Below are positions 1-8,379 of a DNA stretch of 64,000 bases, in pieces (positions within the stretch are counted from its first letter, which is position 1; every line of letters begins with the position of its first letter). This stretch comes from Rheinheimera sp. A13L (GTDB lineage Bacteria; Pseudomonadota; Gammaproteobacteria; Enterobacterales; Alteromonadaceae). The stretch covers positions 1-64,000 of the forward strand of contig NZ_AFHI01000004.1 in assembly GCF_000217935.1 (NCBI RefSeq). The letters are read 5' to 3'. Under the pieces are notes generated by a model that was given only the letters and a program-made list of their open reading frames with translations, was not told the origin of the DNA and ran no database searches. A program made the translations under genes and the position numbers.

Positions 1-42
1 AATAAAGCAAAAGGCCACCTTGCGGTGGCCTTTTGCTTTATT
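1..42 (-). terminator. Rho-independent terminator of ssrA
   Basis: This is an almost perfect inverted repeat of about 19 bp per arm around a short TTGC loop, directly beyond the CCA end of the tmRNA. Read on the minus strand, the GGCCACC/GGTGGCC core is followed by TTTTGCTTTATT. The arms are symmetrical, so it could also stop transcripts entering from the left. Confidence 0.85.
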
Positions 43-401
43 GGTGGAGCCGGGGGGATTTGAACCCCCGTCCGAAAAACCTAGATCGTCGGTACTACAT
101 GCTTATCCAGTTATTTAGTTAACCCTATGAGCGCCAGCTGGCAGGCTATCGTCGGGCGAGTCTGATTGGTTTTAGCATCTTGGCTCCAGACAAAGCCGCC
201 ATGCGATCCTATTAGGGGTGATCTTCCAGAGTCTCAGCTTATAGGCATGCGTGAGGGGAAGAGCGCTCTACTGCTTATTAGGCAGCGAGTGCGTATGTTT
301 CGTCGTTTGCGACTACTAGTTTGCGGCTTTTTTACGAGGCCTACCGCACCTCGGCATGCACCTAAGAGTTCGTGAATCCCGTCGAATCCAGTATCGGCCC
401 C
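42..401 (-). ncRNA. ssrA: Transfer-messenger RNA (tmRNA)
   Basis: tmRNA rescues stalled ribosomes together with SmpB by adding a degradation tag to the unfinished protein. Both ends are recognisable. The 5' end is GGGGCCGATACTGGATTCGA and the 3' end is a T-arm (GGTTCAAATCCC) with an encoded CCA. The resume codon and tag frame lie at 278-310 on the minus strand and read ANDETYALAA followed by TAA, a typical gammaproteobacterial tag. The length of about 360 nt is normal. smpB lies just upstream on the same strand. Open frames across this interval are not genes. Confidence 0.97.
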
Positions 402-408
402 GAATTCT

Positions 409-436
409 TTAGTACTTCTGAACACTTCTGTGTTAA
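409..436 (-). promoter_or_regulatory. ssrA promoter
   Basis: On the minus strand TTAACA (-35) and TACTAA (-10) are 16 bp apart. The -10 ends 7 nt before the GGGG 5' end of the tmRNA, where the transcript should start. The assignment rests on motif match and spacing only. Confidence 0.6.
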
Positions 437-569
437 GCGCATTCTACGCTCTGCAGTTCAAGGCGGCAAGGTAAGAACTGGTCTTTTCTTGCTGCCTTTG
501 GCTGTTATTACTCTATATGGTGATGATTTGAACAATCTCAAGCTGAAGTGAGTAAAAACCCAGCCTCAA

Positions 570-1052
570 TTATCTTTTGCTGTGCTTCATCATGCGTTCT
601 TTTTCACGCGACCAGTCTCTGTCTTTGATGTCGTCACGTTTATCAAAGTGCTTTTTACCTTTGGCCAAGTGGAACTCTAATTTCACCCAACAAGCTTTCC
701 AGTACATGGAGGTAGCTATTAAGGTGTAACCGTCTTGTTCTTTTTTGCCGACCAGTTTGTTGAGCTCACGTTTGTTCAGCAACAGCTTGCGCGATCGCTC
801 TGGATCGCAAACTACGTGAGAGGAAGCGCTGTGCAGCGCCTGAATTTGTGCACCAATTAAAAAAGCTTCGCCATCTTTTAAAATGACGTACGAGTCGGAC
901 AAATTGACTTTGCCTTCACGAATACTCTTTATTTCCCAGCCTTGCAGGCACATACCTGCTTCAAAACGCTCTTCGAGGAAATAGTCGTGTCGTGCTTTTC
1001 TATTTTGGGCTATGGTGCCGCCCTGATTTTTGCTGCTTTGTTTTTTGCTCAT
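570..1052 (-). CDS. smpB: SsrA-binding protein SmpB
   Basis: SmpB binds the tRNA-like part of tmRNA and brings it to stalled ribosomes for trans-translation. The 160-residue length and the sequence fit the family: an N-terminal [12 protein letters not shown] block, then the conserved [20 protein letters not shown], and a basic C-terminal tail (residues about 130-160) rich in Lys, Arg and Asp that enters the mRNA channel. It sits directly upstream of ssrA in the same orientation, a common arrangement. ssrA has its own promoter, so the two need not be co-transcribed. The Shine-Dalgarno in front of the ATG is weak, but no better start is visible. Confidence 0.97.
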   Translation of the reverse strand: MSKKQSSKNQGGTIAQNRKARHDYFLEERFEAGMCLQGWEIKSIREGKVNLSDSYVILKDGEAFLIGAQIQALHSASSHVVCDPERSRKLLLNKRELNKLVGKKEQDGYTLIATSMYWKACWVKLEFHLAKGKKHFDKRDDIKDRDWSREKERMMKHSKR

Positions 1053-1171
1053 TTTTGCGAACGAATTAACTCTTAAAAGCCAAGAAATTTAATGGCAAAA
1101 GGCTTACGCCTGGGACATTGAGGCTACGGCCAGATCTGTTACAATCGCCGCCTGCATTAAGGGGAGAGAGT

Positions 1172-1615
1172 ATGCCACAAATTGAGCGCAGCGCACTGGT
1201 TTTTTACAGCGCGCGCCAGATGTTTGAGCTGGTGAACGATGTACCACGTTATCCGGAATTTTTACCCGGTTGTGCCAAAGCACAAATTTTGCAGCAGTCT
1301 GCAGATCAGATGCTGGCTAAGTTACAGGTGAAAAAAGCCGGGATCAGTCAGGAGTTCACTACCCGTAATACGCTAGTGACAGATTCGCAAATTCAGATGC
1401 AACTGGAATCCGGCCCTTTTAAAGCTTTATCTGGTGGCTGGACTTTTATTCCATTAAGTGATGAAGCTTGTAAAGTGGTGTTGGCTTTGGATTTTGAGTT
1501 TTCCAATAAAATAGTCGAGTTTGCTTTTGGTAAGATTTTTAATGAGTTAACAGCAGCTATGGTGGGTGCTTTTACTCAAAGGGCAAAACAAGTGTACGGA
1601 GAGCAACATGGCTGA
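1172..1615 (+). CDS. ratA: RatA, ubiquinone-binding START/Coq10-type protein
   Basis: This is a 147-residue member of the polyketide-cyclase/START superfamily (RatA, YfjG, Coq10-like). Family members bind hydrophobic ligands such as ubiquinone. E. coli RatA was reported to block 70S assembly, but a role in respiration is at least as likely. The family signature is visible: MPQIERSALVFYSARQMFEL, then VPRYPEFLPGC, and a C-terminal helix with FGKIFNEL. I chose the ATG at 1172 because ggggagagag lies just upstream and the homologous start is here; 18 further in-frame codons upstream look untranslated. It is divergent from smpB, as in enterics, and its end overlaps rnfH by 8 nt. Confidence 0.93.
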   Translation: MPQIERSALVFYSARQMFELVNDVPRYPEFLPGCAKAQILQQSADQMLAKLQVKKAGISQEFTTRNTLVTDSQIQMQLESGPFKALSGGWTFIPLSDEACKVVLALDFEFSNKIVEFAFGKIFNELTAAMVGAFTQRAKQVYGEQHG

Positions 1616-1976
1616 AACTAAAGCTGTAGAGCTGGCTTATGCCACGCCAGCAAAACAGAGTTTGTTGAGTTTAACTGTGGATGCTGCGGCTACTGTGGAG
1701 CAGATTATTCAGCTGTCAGGTATGCTCTCTTCTTTTCCTGAAATTGATTTAAGTCAGAATAAAGTGGGGATCTGGAGTCGAACCTGCAAATTGAATGAAG
1801 TGCCAAAAGCGGGTGACCGAATTGAAATTTACCGGCCTTTAATTGCTGATCCAAAAGATATGCGTCGTCGCCGCGCTGAAAAAGCCAAAGACGAAGGCAG
1901 AGCAAATAAAACGACAGGTGGCAGGCAGCAACAGAGTCAAAGTCATGATTCTGAGCCACAATCTGACAGCTGGTAA
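1608..1976 (+). CDS. rnfH: RnfH/RatB family protein (UPF0125)
   Basis: This small ubiquitin-fold protein of 122 residues belongs to the RnfH (UPF0125) family, almost always found after ratA. Its biochemical role is not settled: it was named for occurrence beside Rnf complexes and as a putative antitoxin to RatA. The family features are an N-terminal VELAYATPAKQSLLSL strand-turn-strand, VGIWSRTCKLNEVPKAGDRIEIYRPL, and ADPKDMRRRRAEKAK. The tail after residue 95 is polar, low-complexity and Gln/Ser-rich. The ATG at 1608 overlaps ratA by 8 nt and has ggagag upstream, indicating translational coupling. Confidence 0.92.
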   Translation: MAETKAVELAYATPAKQSLLSLTVDAAATVEQIIQLSGMLSSFPEIDLSQNKVGIWSRTCKLNEVPKAGDRIEIYRPLIADPKDMRRRRAEKAKDEGRANKTTGGRQQQSQSHDSEPQSDSW

Positions 1977-2043
1977 ATAAGCAGAACTATTAGACTGAAG
2001 TAACGAGCAGGGGGCAGAGCTGAAGCTCTGACCCTGCAAAACA

Positions 2044-2394
2044 TTATTGATCCAGCGGTGTATTAAAGTTGGCTGGTTTGGTGAAATCACCTGTAATATC
2101 AACCAGTTTGTCGTCTTTAAAGTTGGCGATCAGTTGTTTTTCAAAGTTCTCACCCCGACCACTTTTTAATGCATAAAAATAATGCCAGATGTTGTCGTCA
2201 AAAGCGTTTTCAGCAACAGGGTTGCCTAACACAAAACGAACCTGTTCTTTGGTCATTTGAACACGCAGTTTGTCGATATCTTTTTGTTCCAGAAAGTTGC
2301 CTTGTGGCACGTCAATCCGGTATACCCAACTACTGCATGCTCCCAGAGTCAATGCTGTGGCCAACACTAAGGCCGTTTTCACTACTGCTTTCAT
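2044..2394 (-). CDS. bamE: Outer membrane assembly lipoprotein BamE (SmpA/OmlA)
   Basis: BamE is a lipoprotein subunit of the BAM complex, which inserts beta-barrel proteins into the outer membrane. The 116-residue product has a signal peptide ending in the lipobox LGAC, with the lipidated Cys at residue 20. The SmpA/OmlA fold follows, with QGNFLEQKDIDKLRVQMTKEQVRFVLGNP and a WHYFYAL strand. I chose the ATG at 2394 because AAGAGAC precedes it. An in-frame ATG 12 nt upstream would only lengthen the signal peptide. It converges with rnfH and is followed on the same strand by recN further right; the bamE/recN neighbourhood is common in gammaproteobacteria. Confidence 0.93.
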   Translation of the reverse strand: MKAVVKTALVLATALTLGACSSWVYRIDVPQGNFLEQKDIDKLRVQMTKEQVRFVLGNPVAENAFDDNIWHYFYALKSGRGENFEKQLIANFKDDKLVDITGDFTKPANFNTPLDQ

Positions 2395-2522
2395 CTGTCT
2401 CTTCATCTGAATAAGTCTGACGGCATCATACCGCAAGCATGGGCTGAAATTAAAGCCTTAATCAGACCTAAGTCACCTGGCTAAGTTCGGGTATTCTGAA
2501 AATTTTTCTGATAAGGCAGTTA

Positions 2523-4190
2523 CTAAGGTGCACATAACAGCTCACGGGCATTGGCAATCGCATTCGCACTAACGTTTTCACCAGCCAGCAACCGGGCGAT
2601 TTCCTGTACCCGCTCTTCATCTGCCAGTTCGCGAATCCGGGTTTCCGTGGCTATACCGTCTGTGTATTTTTCAACGAACAATTGATGATGACCCTGACTG
2701 GCGACCTGAGGCAAATGGGTCACACAAATCACCTGAGTTGACTCTCCCAACTGACGTAATAACCGGCCTACACCAGCTGCAACAGGGCCGCTGATGCCAA
2801 CATCTACTTCATCAAAAATCAAAGTAGGGGTGGTCACTTTGCCTGCCAGTATCACCTGAATGGCTAAGCTGATGCGGGATAGCTCGCCCCCTGATGCTAC
2901 TTTATGCAGCGCCTGTAATGGCTGGCCTGGGTTGGTACTGACCAGAAAATCGACTTGATCCCAGCCTGTTGCATTGGCTTTATCTATACCTGAGCTTTCA
3001 ACGGCGATATAAAACTTACCGTTTGCCATACTTAAATCGGCCATACTGCAGGCAATTTTATCGGATAACTCTAAAGCGGCAGATTTACGCAATTCAGACA
3101 CCACTTCAGCAGCCTGACAATACTGCTGCTGAGCCTGCTGAATTTCCAGTTGCAATTGCACTATGCGCTCATCATCTCCGGCCAGCTCTGACAACTGCTG
3201 CGATAATTGCTGGTGAAACAAAGCCAACTGATCATGTGGAATTTGATGTTTACGGCTTAAATTCAGCCACAGGCCTAAACGTTGATCTATCTCTGCTAAA
3301 CGCTCCGGATCAACATCTACTTTTTCGCTGTAGCGGCGTAATTCGCGGCCAGCTTCTTCAATTTGAACTAAAGCCTCTGTCAGCATCTGATGAATAGGGG
3401 CCAAAGCCGGGTCTACTTCTTTATAGTCATCCAGTTGCTGGCACGCATGGCTTAATAAACGATAGCTGTTCGTTTCTTCATCGTCATAAGCCAGTTGCAA
3501 GGCTTGTTGGCTGGCCTGAATAAGGCTGTGACTATTGCTTAAACGCTGATGTTCGGTTTCGAGTGCGGCGAATTCTTCCGCTCCAGGGGCAAACTGATCC
3601 AGCTCAGCCACCTGATATTCCAGCAACTGCCGCTGCGCTTCACGTTGCTGCTGACTGCTTTGCAGTTCGCCATATTCTTGTTTCAGCTGTTGCCAGGCTT
3701 TCCAGTACTGGCGGCAATTGGCTAAAGCTGAGTGGGTATTGGCATAAGCATCCAGCAACTGACGCTGGTGATCGGATTTTAATAATAACTGATGTGCATG
3801 CTGGCCATGAATACTCAGCAGATGATGACCCAAAGCTTTGAGTTGCTGGGCCGGAACTTGTACGCCATTGATATAACCACGGGAGCGGCCTTCGCTGCCC
3901 ACCACACGGCGCACTATACATTCGTTGCCCATGGTAAGGTCTTGTTCGGCCAGCCAATGCTGGGCTGCGGCCAATTGACTGATATCAAAAGTGGCTACTA
4001 TATCGGCTTTGTCGCAACCGGGGCGCACTACTAAACCATCGGCACGCTCACCTAAACATAAGGATAAGGCATCCAAGGCAATAGATTTACCTGCGCCTGT
4101 TTCGCCTGTAATGGTGGTCATACCGCCGCGCCAGTCGAGTTCCAGTGCGCGCACTATGGCAAAGTTGCTGATATGCAGATGGTTGAGCAT
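2523..4190 (-). CDS. recN: DNA repair protein RecN (SMC-like ATPase)
   Basis: RecN is a cohesin-like SMC-family ATPase that acts in RecA-dependent double-strand-break repair. The 555-residue product has the Walker A motif GETGAGKS at residues 29-36 and a long Gln-rich coiled coil at about 150-380. Near the C terminus are the ABC signature (VASGGELSR) and Walker B (LIFDEVDVGISG), followed by VICVTHLPQVA. The start agrees with the family N terminus (SNFAIVRALELDW) and has a GGGAG ribosome site. A LexA box 26 nt upstream shows SOS control. It runs in the same direction as the upstream nadK but has its own promoter. Confidence 0.97.
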   Translation of the reverse strand: MLNHLHISNFAIVRALELDWRGGMTTITGETGAGKSIALDALSLCLGERADGLVVRPGCDKADIVATFDISQLAAAQHWLAEQDLTMGNECIVRRVVGSEGRSRGYINGVQVPAQQLKALGHHLLSIHGQHAHQLLLKSDHQRQLLDAYANTHSALANCRQYWKAWQQLKQEYGELQSSQQQREAQRQLLEYQVAELDQFAPGAEEFAALETEHQRLSNSHSLIQASQQALQLAYDDEETNSYRLLSHACQQLDDYKEVDPALAPIHQMLTEALVQIEEAGRELRRYSEKVDVDPERLAEIDQRLGLWLNLSRKHQIPHDQLALFHQQLSQQLSELAGDDERIVQLQLEIQQAQQQYCQAAEVVSELRKSAALELSDKIACSMADLSMANGKFYIAVESSGIDKANATGWDQVDFLVSTNPGQPLQALHKVASGGELSRISLAIQVILAGKVTTPTLIFDEVDVGISGPVAAGVGRLLRQLGESTQVICVTHLPQVASQGHHQLFVEKYTDGIATETRIRELADEERVQEIARLLAGENVSANAIANARELLCAP

Positions 4191-4215
4191 GGTCCAACTC
4201 CCTTATACTGAATAA

Positions 4216-4231
4216 CTGTTAATTTATACAG
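4216..4231 (-). promoter_or_regulatory. LexA (SOS) box of recN
   Basis: The 16 bp ctgttaatttatacag is CTG-N10-CAG with an AT-rich core and matches the gammaproteobacterial LexA consensus. It overlaps a likely promoter on the minus strand (TTGCTA, 17 bp, TAAATT), so bound LexA would block RNA polymerase. Confidence 0.85.
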
Positions 4232-4269
4232 TAATTCGGTTTTTAGCAAGGGAGTGGTGCAGAGATTTT

Positions 4270-5163
4270 TTAGTAGAGTTTACTGCCCCAGCCTAGCTTG
4301 TTGCGCAGCACGTTAAAGTAGCTGTAGCCTGGCGGGTGTACCAGTTTGAGGGGCTTAGGGTGTTTGCGAATACGGATTTCATCGCCCGGCATCACAGCCA
4401 GTATCACATGGCTGTCGCAACTGACTTGCAGATGCGCGTCGTTACTTGGCGATACTTTCAGGACAATTTCACTGGTACCGGACACCACCAAAGGACGGCT
4501 GCTTAAAGTGTGAGGAAACATAGGCACTAAACTCATCGCATCCAGTTCAGGCGTCAGAATAGGGCCGCCACCTGATAACGAATAGGCGGTAGAGCCTGTT
4601 GGTGTACTGACAATTAAACCGTCGGAGCGTTGGCTGAAGACAAATTCGCCATTGATATAAGCTTCAAACTCAATCATATGCGCTACTTTATCGGCGTGTA
4701 ATACGGCTTCGTTGACGGCGCTGTTACTGCTTTTTACGCAGTCATTACGATAGACTTCCACTTCCAGCAGATTGCGTTTTTCGGTAACAAAATTGCCAGC
4801 CAATACTGCAGCTAAAGGCGTTTCAAAATTTTCCGGTGATAAGTCGGTTAAAAAACCTAAGTTGCCGCGGTTTACACCCAGCACAGCTACACCAAAACGT
4901 GCCAGTACACGGGCTGCGCCAAGCATATTACCGTCACCGCCTACTACTATGGCCAGATCGCAGTTTTTACCCAGGGCCACTAAATCCATTACCTGCACAT
5001 CAGGCAAAGCCAAAGATTCAGCTACTTTTTCTTCGACATATACTTTTAACTGCCGCGCCGTTAAAAACTGATACAGGCTGACCAGAGTAGTGTTAGCACC
5101 CGGATGATTAGGTTTGCCAATTAATCCAATAGTTTGAAATGCGCTGCCAGGGTTTTGACTCAT
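4270..5163 (-). CDS. nadK: NAD kinase
   Basis: NadK phosphorylates NAD+ to NADP+ using ATP and is the only route to NADP in most bacteria. The 297-residue protein shows the diagnostic GGDGN motif ([13 protein letters not shown]), followed by [12 protein letters not shown], then the conserved [15 protein letters not shown] and SRPLVV blocks. I chose the ATG at 5163 because AAAGGAA lies just upstream; the frame is open for five more codons. It sits between recN and the divergent hrcA-grpE genes, the usual grpE/nadK/recN neighbourhood of gammaproteobacteria. Confidence 0.96.
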   Translation of the reverse strand: MSQNPGSAFQTIGLIGKPNHPGANTTLVSLYQFLTARQLKVYVEEKVAESLALPDVQVMDLVALGKNCDLAIVVGGDGNMLGAARVLARFGVAVLGVNRGNLGFLTDLSPENFETPLAAVLAGNFVTEKRNLLEVEVYRNDCVKSSNSAVNEAVLHADKVAHMIEFEAYINGEFVFSQRSDGLIVSTPTGSTAYSLSGGGPILTPELDAMSLVPMFPHTLSSRPLVVSGTSEIVLKVSPSNDAHLQVSCDSHVILAVMPGDEIRIRKHPKPLKLVHPPGYSYFNVLRNKLGWGSKLY

Positions 5164-5252
5164 GAGTGTTCCTTTCAAAGTGCGGCCTCAGTATAACCAT
5201 AGTTTCTGGCAGGGAACAGCTTTGTGCGCACAGAGCTTTGGCAAAGGCAAGG

Positions 5253-5280
5253 CTTGAATTTTTAAATAATGGCCCCACAA
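5253..5280 (+). promoter_or_regulatory. Sigma-32 (heat shock) promoter for hrcA-grpE
   Basis: The sequence reads CTTGAAT, then 13 bp, then CCCCACAA, which is close to the RpoH consensus CTTGAAA-N12-16-CCCCATNT. It lies about 75 nt upstream of the hrcA start. I found no CIRCE inverted repeat (TTAGCACTC-N9-GAGTGCTAA) between nadK and hrcA. Confidence 0.7.
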
Positions 5281-5353
5281 TAAACCAGAGTATTTCAGGC
5301 GGTATTTTAGTGTCGTTGTCTGAACAGTCTTTTTAACCGGAGTAACAGCTGTA

Positions 5354-6379
5354 GTGGTTCAGTTAAGCAGACCAGAACTGATATTAAAACTCATTGTTGA
5401 GCAGTACCTGACGGACGGCATGCCGGTGTCGTCCAAGCTTTTGTGTGAGCAATCCGAACTCGGCATCAGTTCAGCCACAGTGCGTAATACCATGATGTTG
5501 CTGGAGCAGCAGGGTTTTATCCGCTCTCCTCATACGTCGGCTGGACGGGTGCCTACTACGTCGGGTATACGGCTGTTTATCGATAAAATGCTGCAGTTTG
5601 AGCCTTTGTCCGGGCGTTGGCTGGATGCCATTCAGCTGAATTTGCCTCCTCAATTACCTGTGTCTTTACTGTGTCAGCAAGCCGGCCAGCTGTTAGCCAA
5701 CTTAACGGGTATGGTCAGTATTGTCAGTGCACCTAAGGAACAGGGCCGGGTGATACGGCAGGTTGATTTAGTGCGTTTAGCCACACAGCGACTCTTGCTG
5801 GTGGTCATAGACGAAGACGGTGATATTTTGCACCGGGTGCTGTTTTACGACGATTTAATTGATAATCCCACCTTAAGCCGGGTACTGTGTTTACTCAATG
5901 CGGCTTTGTGTGGTCAGGACTGGCTGGACGGTATTTCGCGCTTAGCTTTAATAGCTAAGCAAGAATGTGGTGCTGTGCAGGCCTTAGTGAAAACCGCTAT
6001 GGCGCAGCTGAGTCTGGATGAGATGCAACAGCATCAGCCACTGATTTATGGTCAGCATCAACTGATGCAGGCGAGCGACTATCACCGCGACCCCCAGTTG
6101 CAACAAGTGATAGAACTTTTGGATAATCCATCTTGTCTGGTGAAATTATTAACGCCTGTCACTCAGGATCATCAGCCCAAATTAATACTGGGCCGTGAGT
6201 CTGGTATTGAACCTTTAGCCAAGGTGAGTTTGATTTGTGCACGCTACCGTTCGCAGCCACATGGCTTTATTGCCTTGCTTGGACCACGCCGGATGAACTA
6301 TGGTCGTTTTGTGCCTTTAGTTGAAGCTGTCGCACAACAAATGTTTTTTAACTTGAATCATCTTAATCAATCCCCATAA
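5354..6379 (+). CDS. hrcA: Heat-inducible transcription repressor HrcA
   Basis: HrcA represses chaperone genes by binding CIRCE operators and is kept active by GroEL. The 341-residue product has the winged-helix N terminus with the family signature: LIVEQYLTDGMPVSSKLLCE, SSATVRNTMMLLEQQGFIRSP, HTSAGRVPTTSGIRLFID. A GAF-like C-terminal domain follows, ending in ARYR and a final GPRRMNYGR block. The start is GTG at 5354 with GGAG about 11 nt upstream. grpE follows 29 nt later. The pair has a sigma-32-type promoter but no CIRCE visible here, so its target may be groESL or dnaK elsewhere. HrcA is absent from enterics but present in several other gammaproteobacteria. Confidence 0.92.
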   Translation: MVQLSRPELILKLIVEQYLTDGMPVSSKLLCEQSELGISSATVRNTMMLLEQQGFIRSPHTSAGRVPTTSGIRLFIDKMLQFEPLSGRWLDAIQLNLPPQLPVSLLCQQAGQLLANLTGMVSIVSAPKEQGRVIRQVDLVRLATQRLLLVVIDEDGDILHRVLFYDDLIDNPTLSRVLCLLNAALCGQDWLDGISRLALIAKQECGAVQALVKTAMAQLSLDEMQQHQPLIYGQHQLMQASDYHRDPQLQQVIELLDNPSCLVKLLTPVTQDHQPKLILGRESGIEPLAKVSLICARYRSQPHGFIALLGPRRMNYGRFVPLVEAVAQQMFFNLNHLNQSP

Positions 6380-6408
6380 TAAGCAAACCTATGGTGGAGT
6401 AGTAACTA

Positions 6409-6978
6409 ATGAGCGAGCAAGATAAAGTGCAAACTGAACAACAACAGGCTGCGGAAGCAGCGGCAGAGCAAGAAGTCGTAGAACTGACGCCGGAGCAGGA
6501 ACTTATTGCAAAGCTGGATGCAGAATTACAGCAGGCAAAAGCCCAGTTGGCAGATCAGCATGATTTAATGCTTAGAATTAAAGCTGAAGCGGACAACAGT
6601 CGTCGTCGTTCAGCCATGGACGTTGAAAAAGCCCATAAATTTGCGTTGGAGCGTTTTGCAGGTGATTTATTGCCTGTAGTAGATAACCTCGAGCGTGCTT
6701 TAACTTTCTTAAATCGTGAAGACGACAGCCAGAAAGCTATTGGTGAAGGTGTGGATTTAACGCTGAAAAGTTTACTGGATACGCTGGCGAAAAACGGTGT
6801 ACAGCAAATTGACCCACAAGGTCAGCCGTTTAATCCTGAATTCCATCAGGCCATGTCTATTCAGCCAAGTGCTGATGTGGCGCCAAATACAGTCACTTTT
6901 GTGATGCAAAAAGGCTACGAACTGAACGGTCGTTTAGTACGTCCTGCTATGGTGGGTGTATCTAAAGCTGTTGAATAA
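6409..6978 (+). CDS. grpE: Nucleotide exchange factor GrpE
   Basis: GrpE releases ADP from DnaK in the Hsp70 chaperone cycle. The 189-residue protein begins with a Glu/Gln-rich flexible segment (residues 1-30) and a long coiled coil. The core signature is intact: RIKAEADNSRRRSAMDVEKAHKFA, then FAGDLLPVVDNLERAL. The C-terminal beta domain contains NPEFHQAMSIQPS and VMQKGYELNGRLVRPAMV. It is co-transcribed with hrcA and ends at a strong terminator. dnaK is not in this window. Confidence 0.97.
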   Translation: MSEQDKVQTEQQQAAEAAAEQEVVELTPEQELIAKLDAELQQAKAQLADQHDLMLRIKAEADNSRRRSAMDVEKAHKFALERFAGDLLPVVDNLERALTFLNREDDSQKAIGEGVDLTLKSLLDTLAKNGVQQIDPQGQPFNPEFHQAMSIQPSADVAPNTVTFVMQKGYELNGRLVRPAMVGVSKAVE

Positions 6979-6991
6979 CAAGTAACAGCTT

Positions 6992-7050
6992 AAAAATGAG
7001 CTCAGATCGATTATTCATTAGAAATAATCTGATCTGAGCTCATTTTTTTT
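6992..7050 (+). terminator. Rho-independent terminator after grpE
   Basis: A long hairpin has the arms AAAAATGAGCTCAGATC and GATCTGAGCTCATTTTT, plus an inner GATTATT/AATAATC pairing. It is followed by a run of eight T. It is also nearly symmetrical and could work from the other side. Confidence 0.9.
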
Positions 7051-7098
7051 GCTTACAATAGCGCTATTCGCAGTCTAGGCATTTGCAAAGGAATCTTT

Positions 7099-8379
7099 TT
7101 GTCTGATCTGGAGTCTGGTAGAGCGCCGTCTGCGCAATTGGTGACTGAACTGGTGCTTTGTCGCCACTGCGATCTATTGCAACAACTGCCACTTTTAGCT
7201 ATTGGTCAGGAAGCGGCTTGCAGCCGCTGTGGTTATTTGCTGGATATGCGGCAAAAAGATCCGGTGTTACGTCCTGTGCTTTATGCCACAAGCTCATTAT
7301 TTATGCTGTTTCTGGCTAACCTTTTTCCTTTTATTGGCATGGACGTGGCTGGCAACCTGCATATCATGAGCTTTTTTGATACCTCCTCTGTGTTATTCGA
7401 TGAACACCAACAGTGGCTTGCTGTGTTGGTTTGGTTATTTATTCAGGCCATACCGGCTTTTTGTATGCTGGCCGTAATTTATATCAAGCTTGGCATGGTA
7501 CGTCGGGTTCGGGGCTTAGTCTGGACTGCCCGCGTGCTTTATATGCTCAAACCCTGGAGCATGGTGGATATTTTCCTGATTGGTATTCTGGTCGCCTTTG
7601 TCAAACTGGTGGTGTACGCCGATATTTCTGTGGGTATGAGTTTCTGGGCTTTTTGTTTATTTTGCCTGCTGCATTTACGTACTTTTCAGGTGATAGACCG
7701 CCACGCCTTGTGGGAGTCTATAGCCCCTGCGCCTCAGCCTGTTTCTGCTGATGTTGCAGGCCGCACCGGAGTTTCGCTGAATTTAGCCAGTTGCAGCTGC
7801 TGTACTGCTATAGTGCCACTGGAGCAAAAATATTGTGATCGTTGTGGTACTAAAGTCACAGCCCGAATTCCGGCCAGCTTACAAAAAACCTTAGCCTGGC
7901 TGATTACCGCTTCTTTGCTGTATATCCCGGCTAACTTGCTGCCTATTATGGAAACTGTGTCTTTGGGCAGCAGCATTCAGTCTACTATCATCAGCGGTAT
8001 CATATTGATGTGGCAGGATGGCGCTTATCCTGTTGCTATAGTGATTTTATTAGCCAGTGTGGTGGTGCCAGTGGTGAAAATCGTAGTGATGTTCTGGCTC
8101 TGTTATCTGGCCAGTCACAGTGGGCATAAACGACAGCTACTCTCGACCCGGGTGTATTTACTGGTCGACTGGATAGGCCGCTGGTCTATGGTGGATGTGC
8201 TGGTGGTGGCTATATTGGCCGCTTTAGTGCGGTTTGATTTATTGATGGGCGTGTACCCTGGTATGGGCGCTATTATTTTTGCGACTGTGGTGATAGCCAC
8301 CATGCTCGCCGCTATGAGTTTTGATCCCCGTTTGTTGTGGGATCAACGGAATAAAAAAGAGGAGCTGCGACGTGGCTAA
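7099..8379 (+). CDS. pqiA: PqiA, membrane subunit of intermembrane lipid transport complex
   Basis: PqiA is the inner-membrane component of the Pqi system, which with the MCE protein PqiB and lipoprotein PqiC links the inner and outer membranes and probably moves lipids. The 426-residue protein consists of two similar halves. Each starts with a Cys4 rubredoxin-like zinc ribbon (CRHC...CSRC near residues 21-44, and CSCC...CDRC in the middle) and is followed by four membrane segments. The repeated ANLFPF/ANLLPI and WSMVDIF/WSMVDVL blocks are typical. The start is TTG at 7099 with AAGGA 6 nt upstream. pqiB overlaps its end by 8 nt. Confidence 0.92.
   Translation: MSDLESGRAPSAQLVTELVLCRHCDLLQQLPLLAIGQEAACSRCGYLLDMRQKDPVLRPVLYATSSLFMLFLANLFPFIGMDVAGNLHIMSFFDTSSVLFDEHQQWLAVLVWLFIQAIPAFCMLAVIYIKLGMVRRVRGLVWTARVLYMLKPWSMVDIFLIGILVAFVKLVVYADISVGMSFWAFCLFCLLHLRTFQVIDRHALWESIAPAPQPVSADVAGRTGVSLNLASCSCCTAIVPLEQKYCDRCGTKVTARIPASLQKTLAWLITASLLYIPANLLPIMETVSLGSSIQSTIISGIILMWQDGAYPVAIVILLASVVVPVVKIVVMFWLCYLASHSGHKRQLLSTRVYLLVDWIGRWSMVDVLVVAILAALVRFDLLMGVYPGMGAIIFATVVIATMLAAMSFDPRLLWDQRNKKEELRRG

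Noticed and set aside
166-425. Open frames on both strands across this interval
   Set aside because: They lie within or against the tmRNA gene and have no coding features.
1172-1976. ratA-rnfH as a type II toxin-antitoxin system
   Set aside because: The genes are conserved housekeeping genes next to smpB across gammaproteobacteria; a START/Coq10-like role is better supported by sequence.
5179-5353. Search for a CIRCE operator upstream of hrcA
   Set aside because: No TTAGCACTC-N9-GAGTGCTAA or close variant is present; only the sigma-32-type elements were seen.
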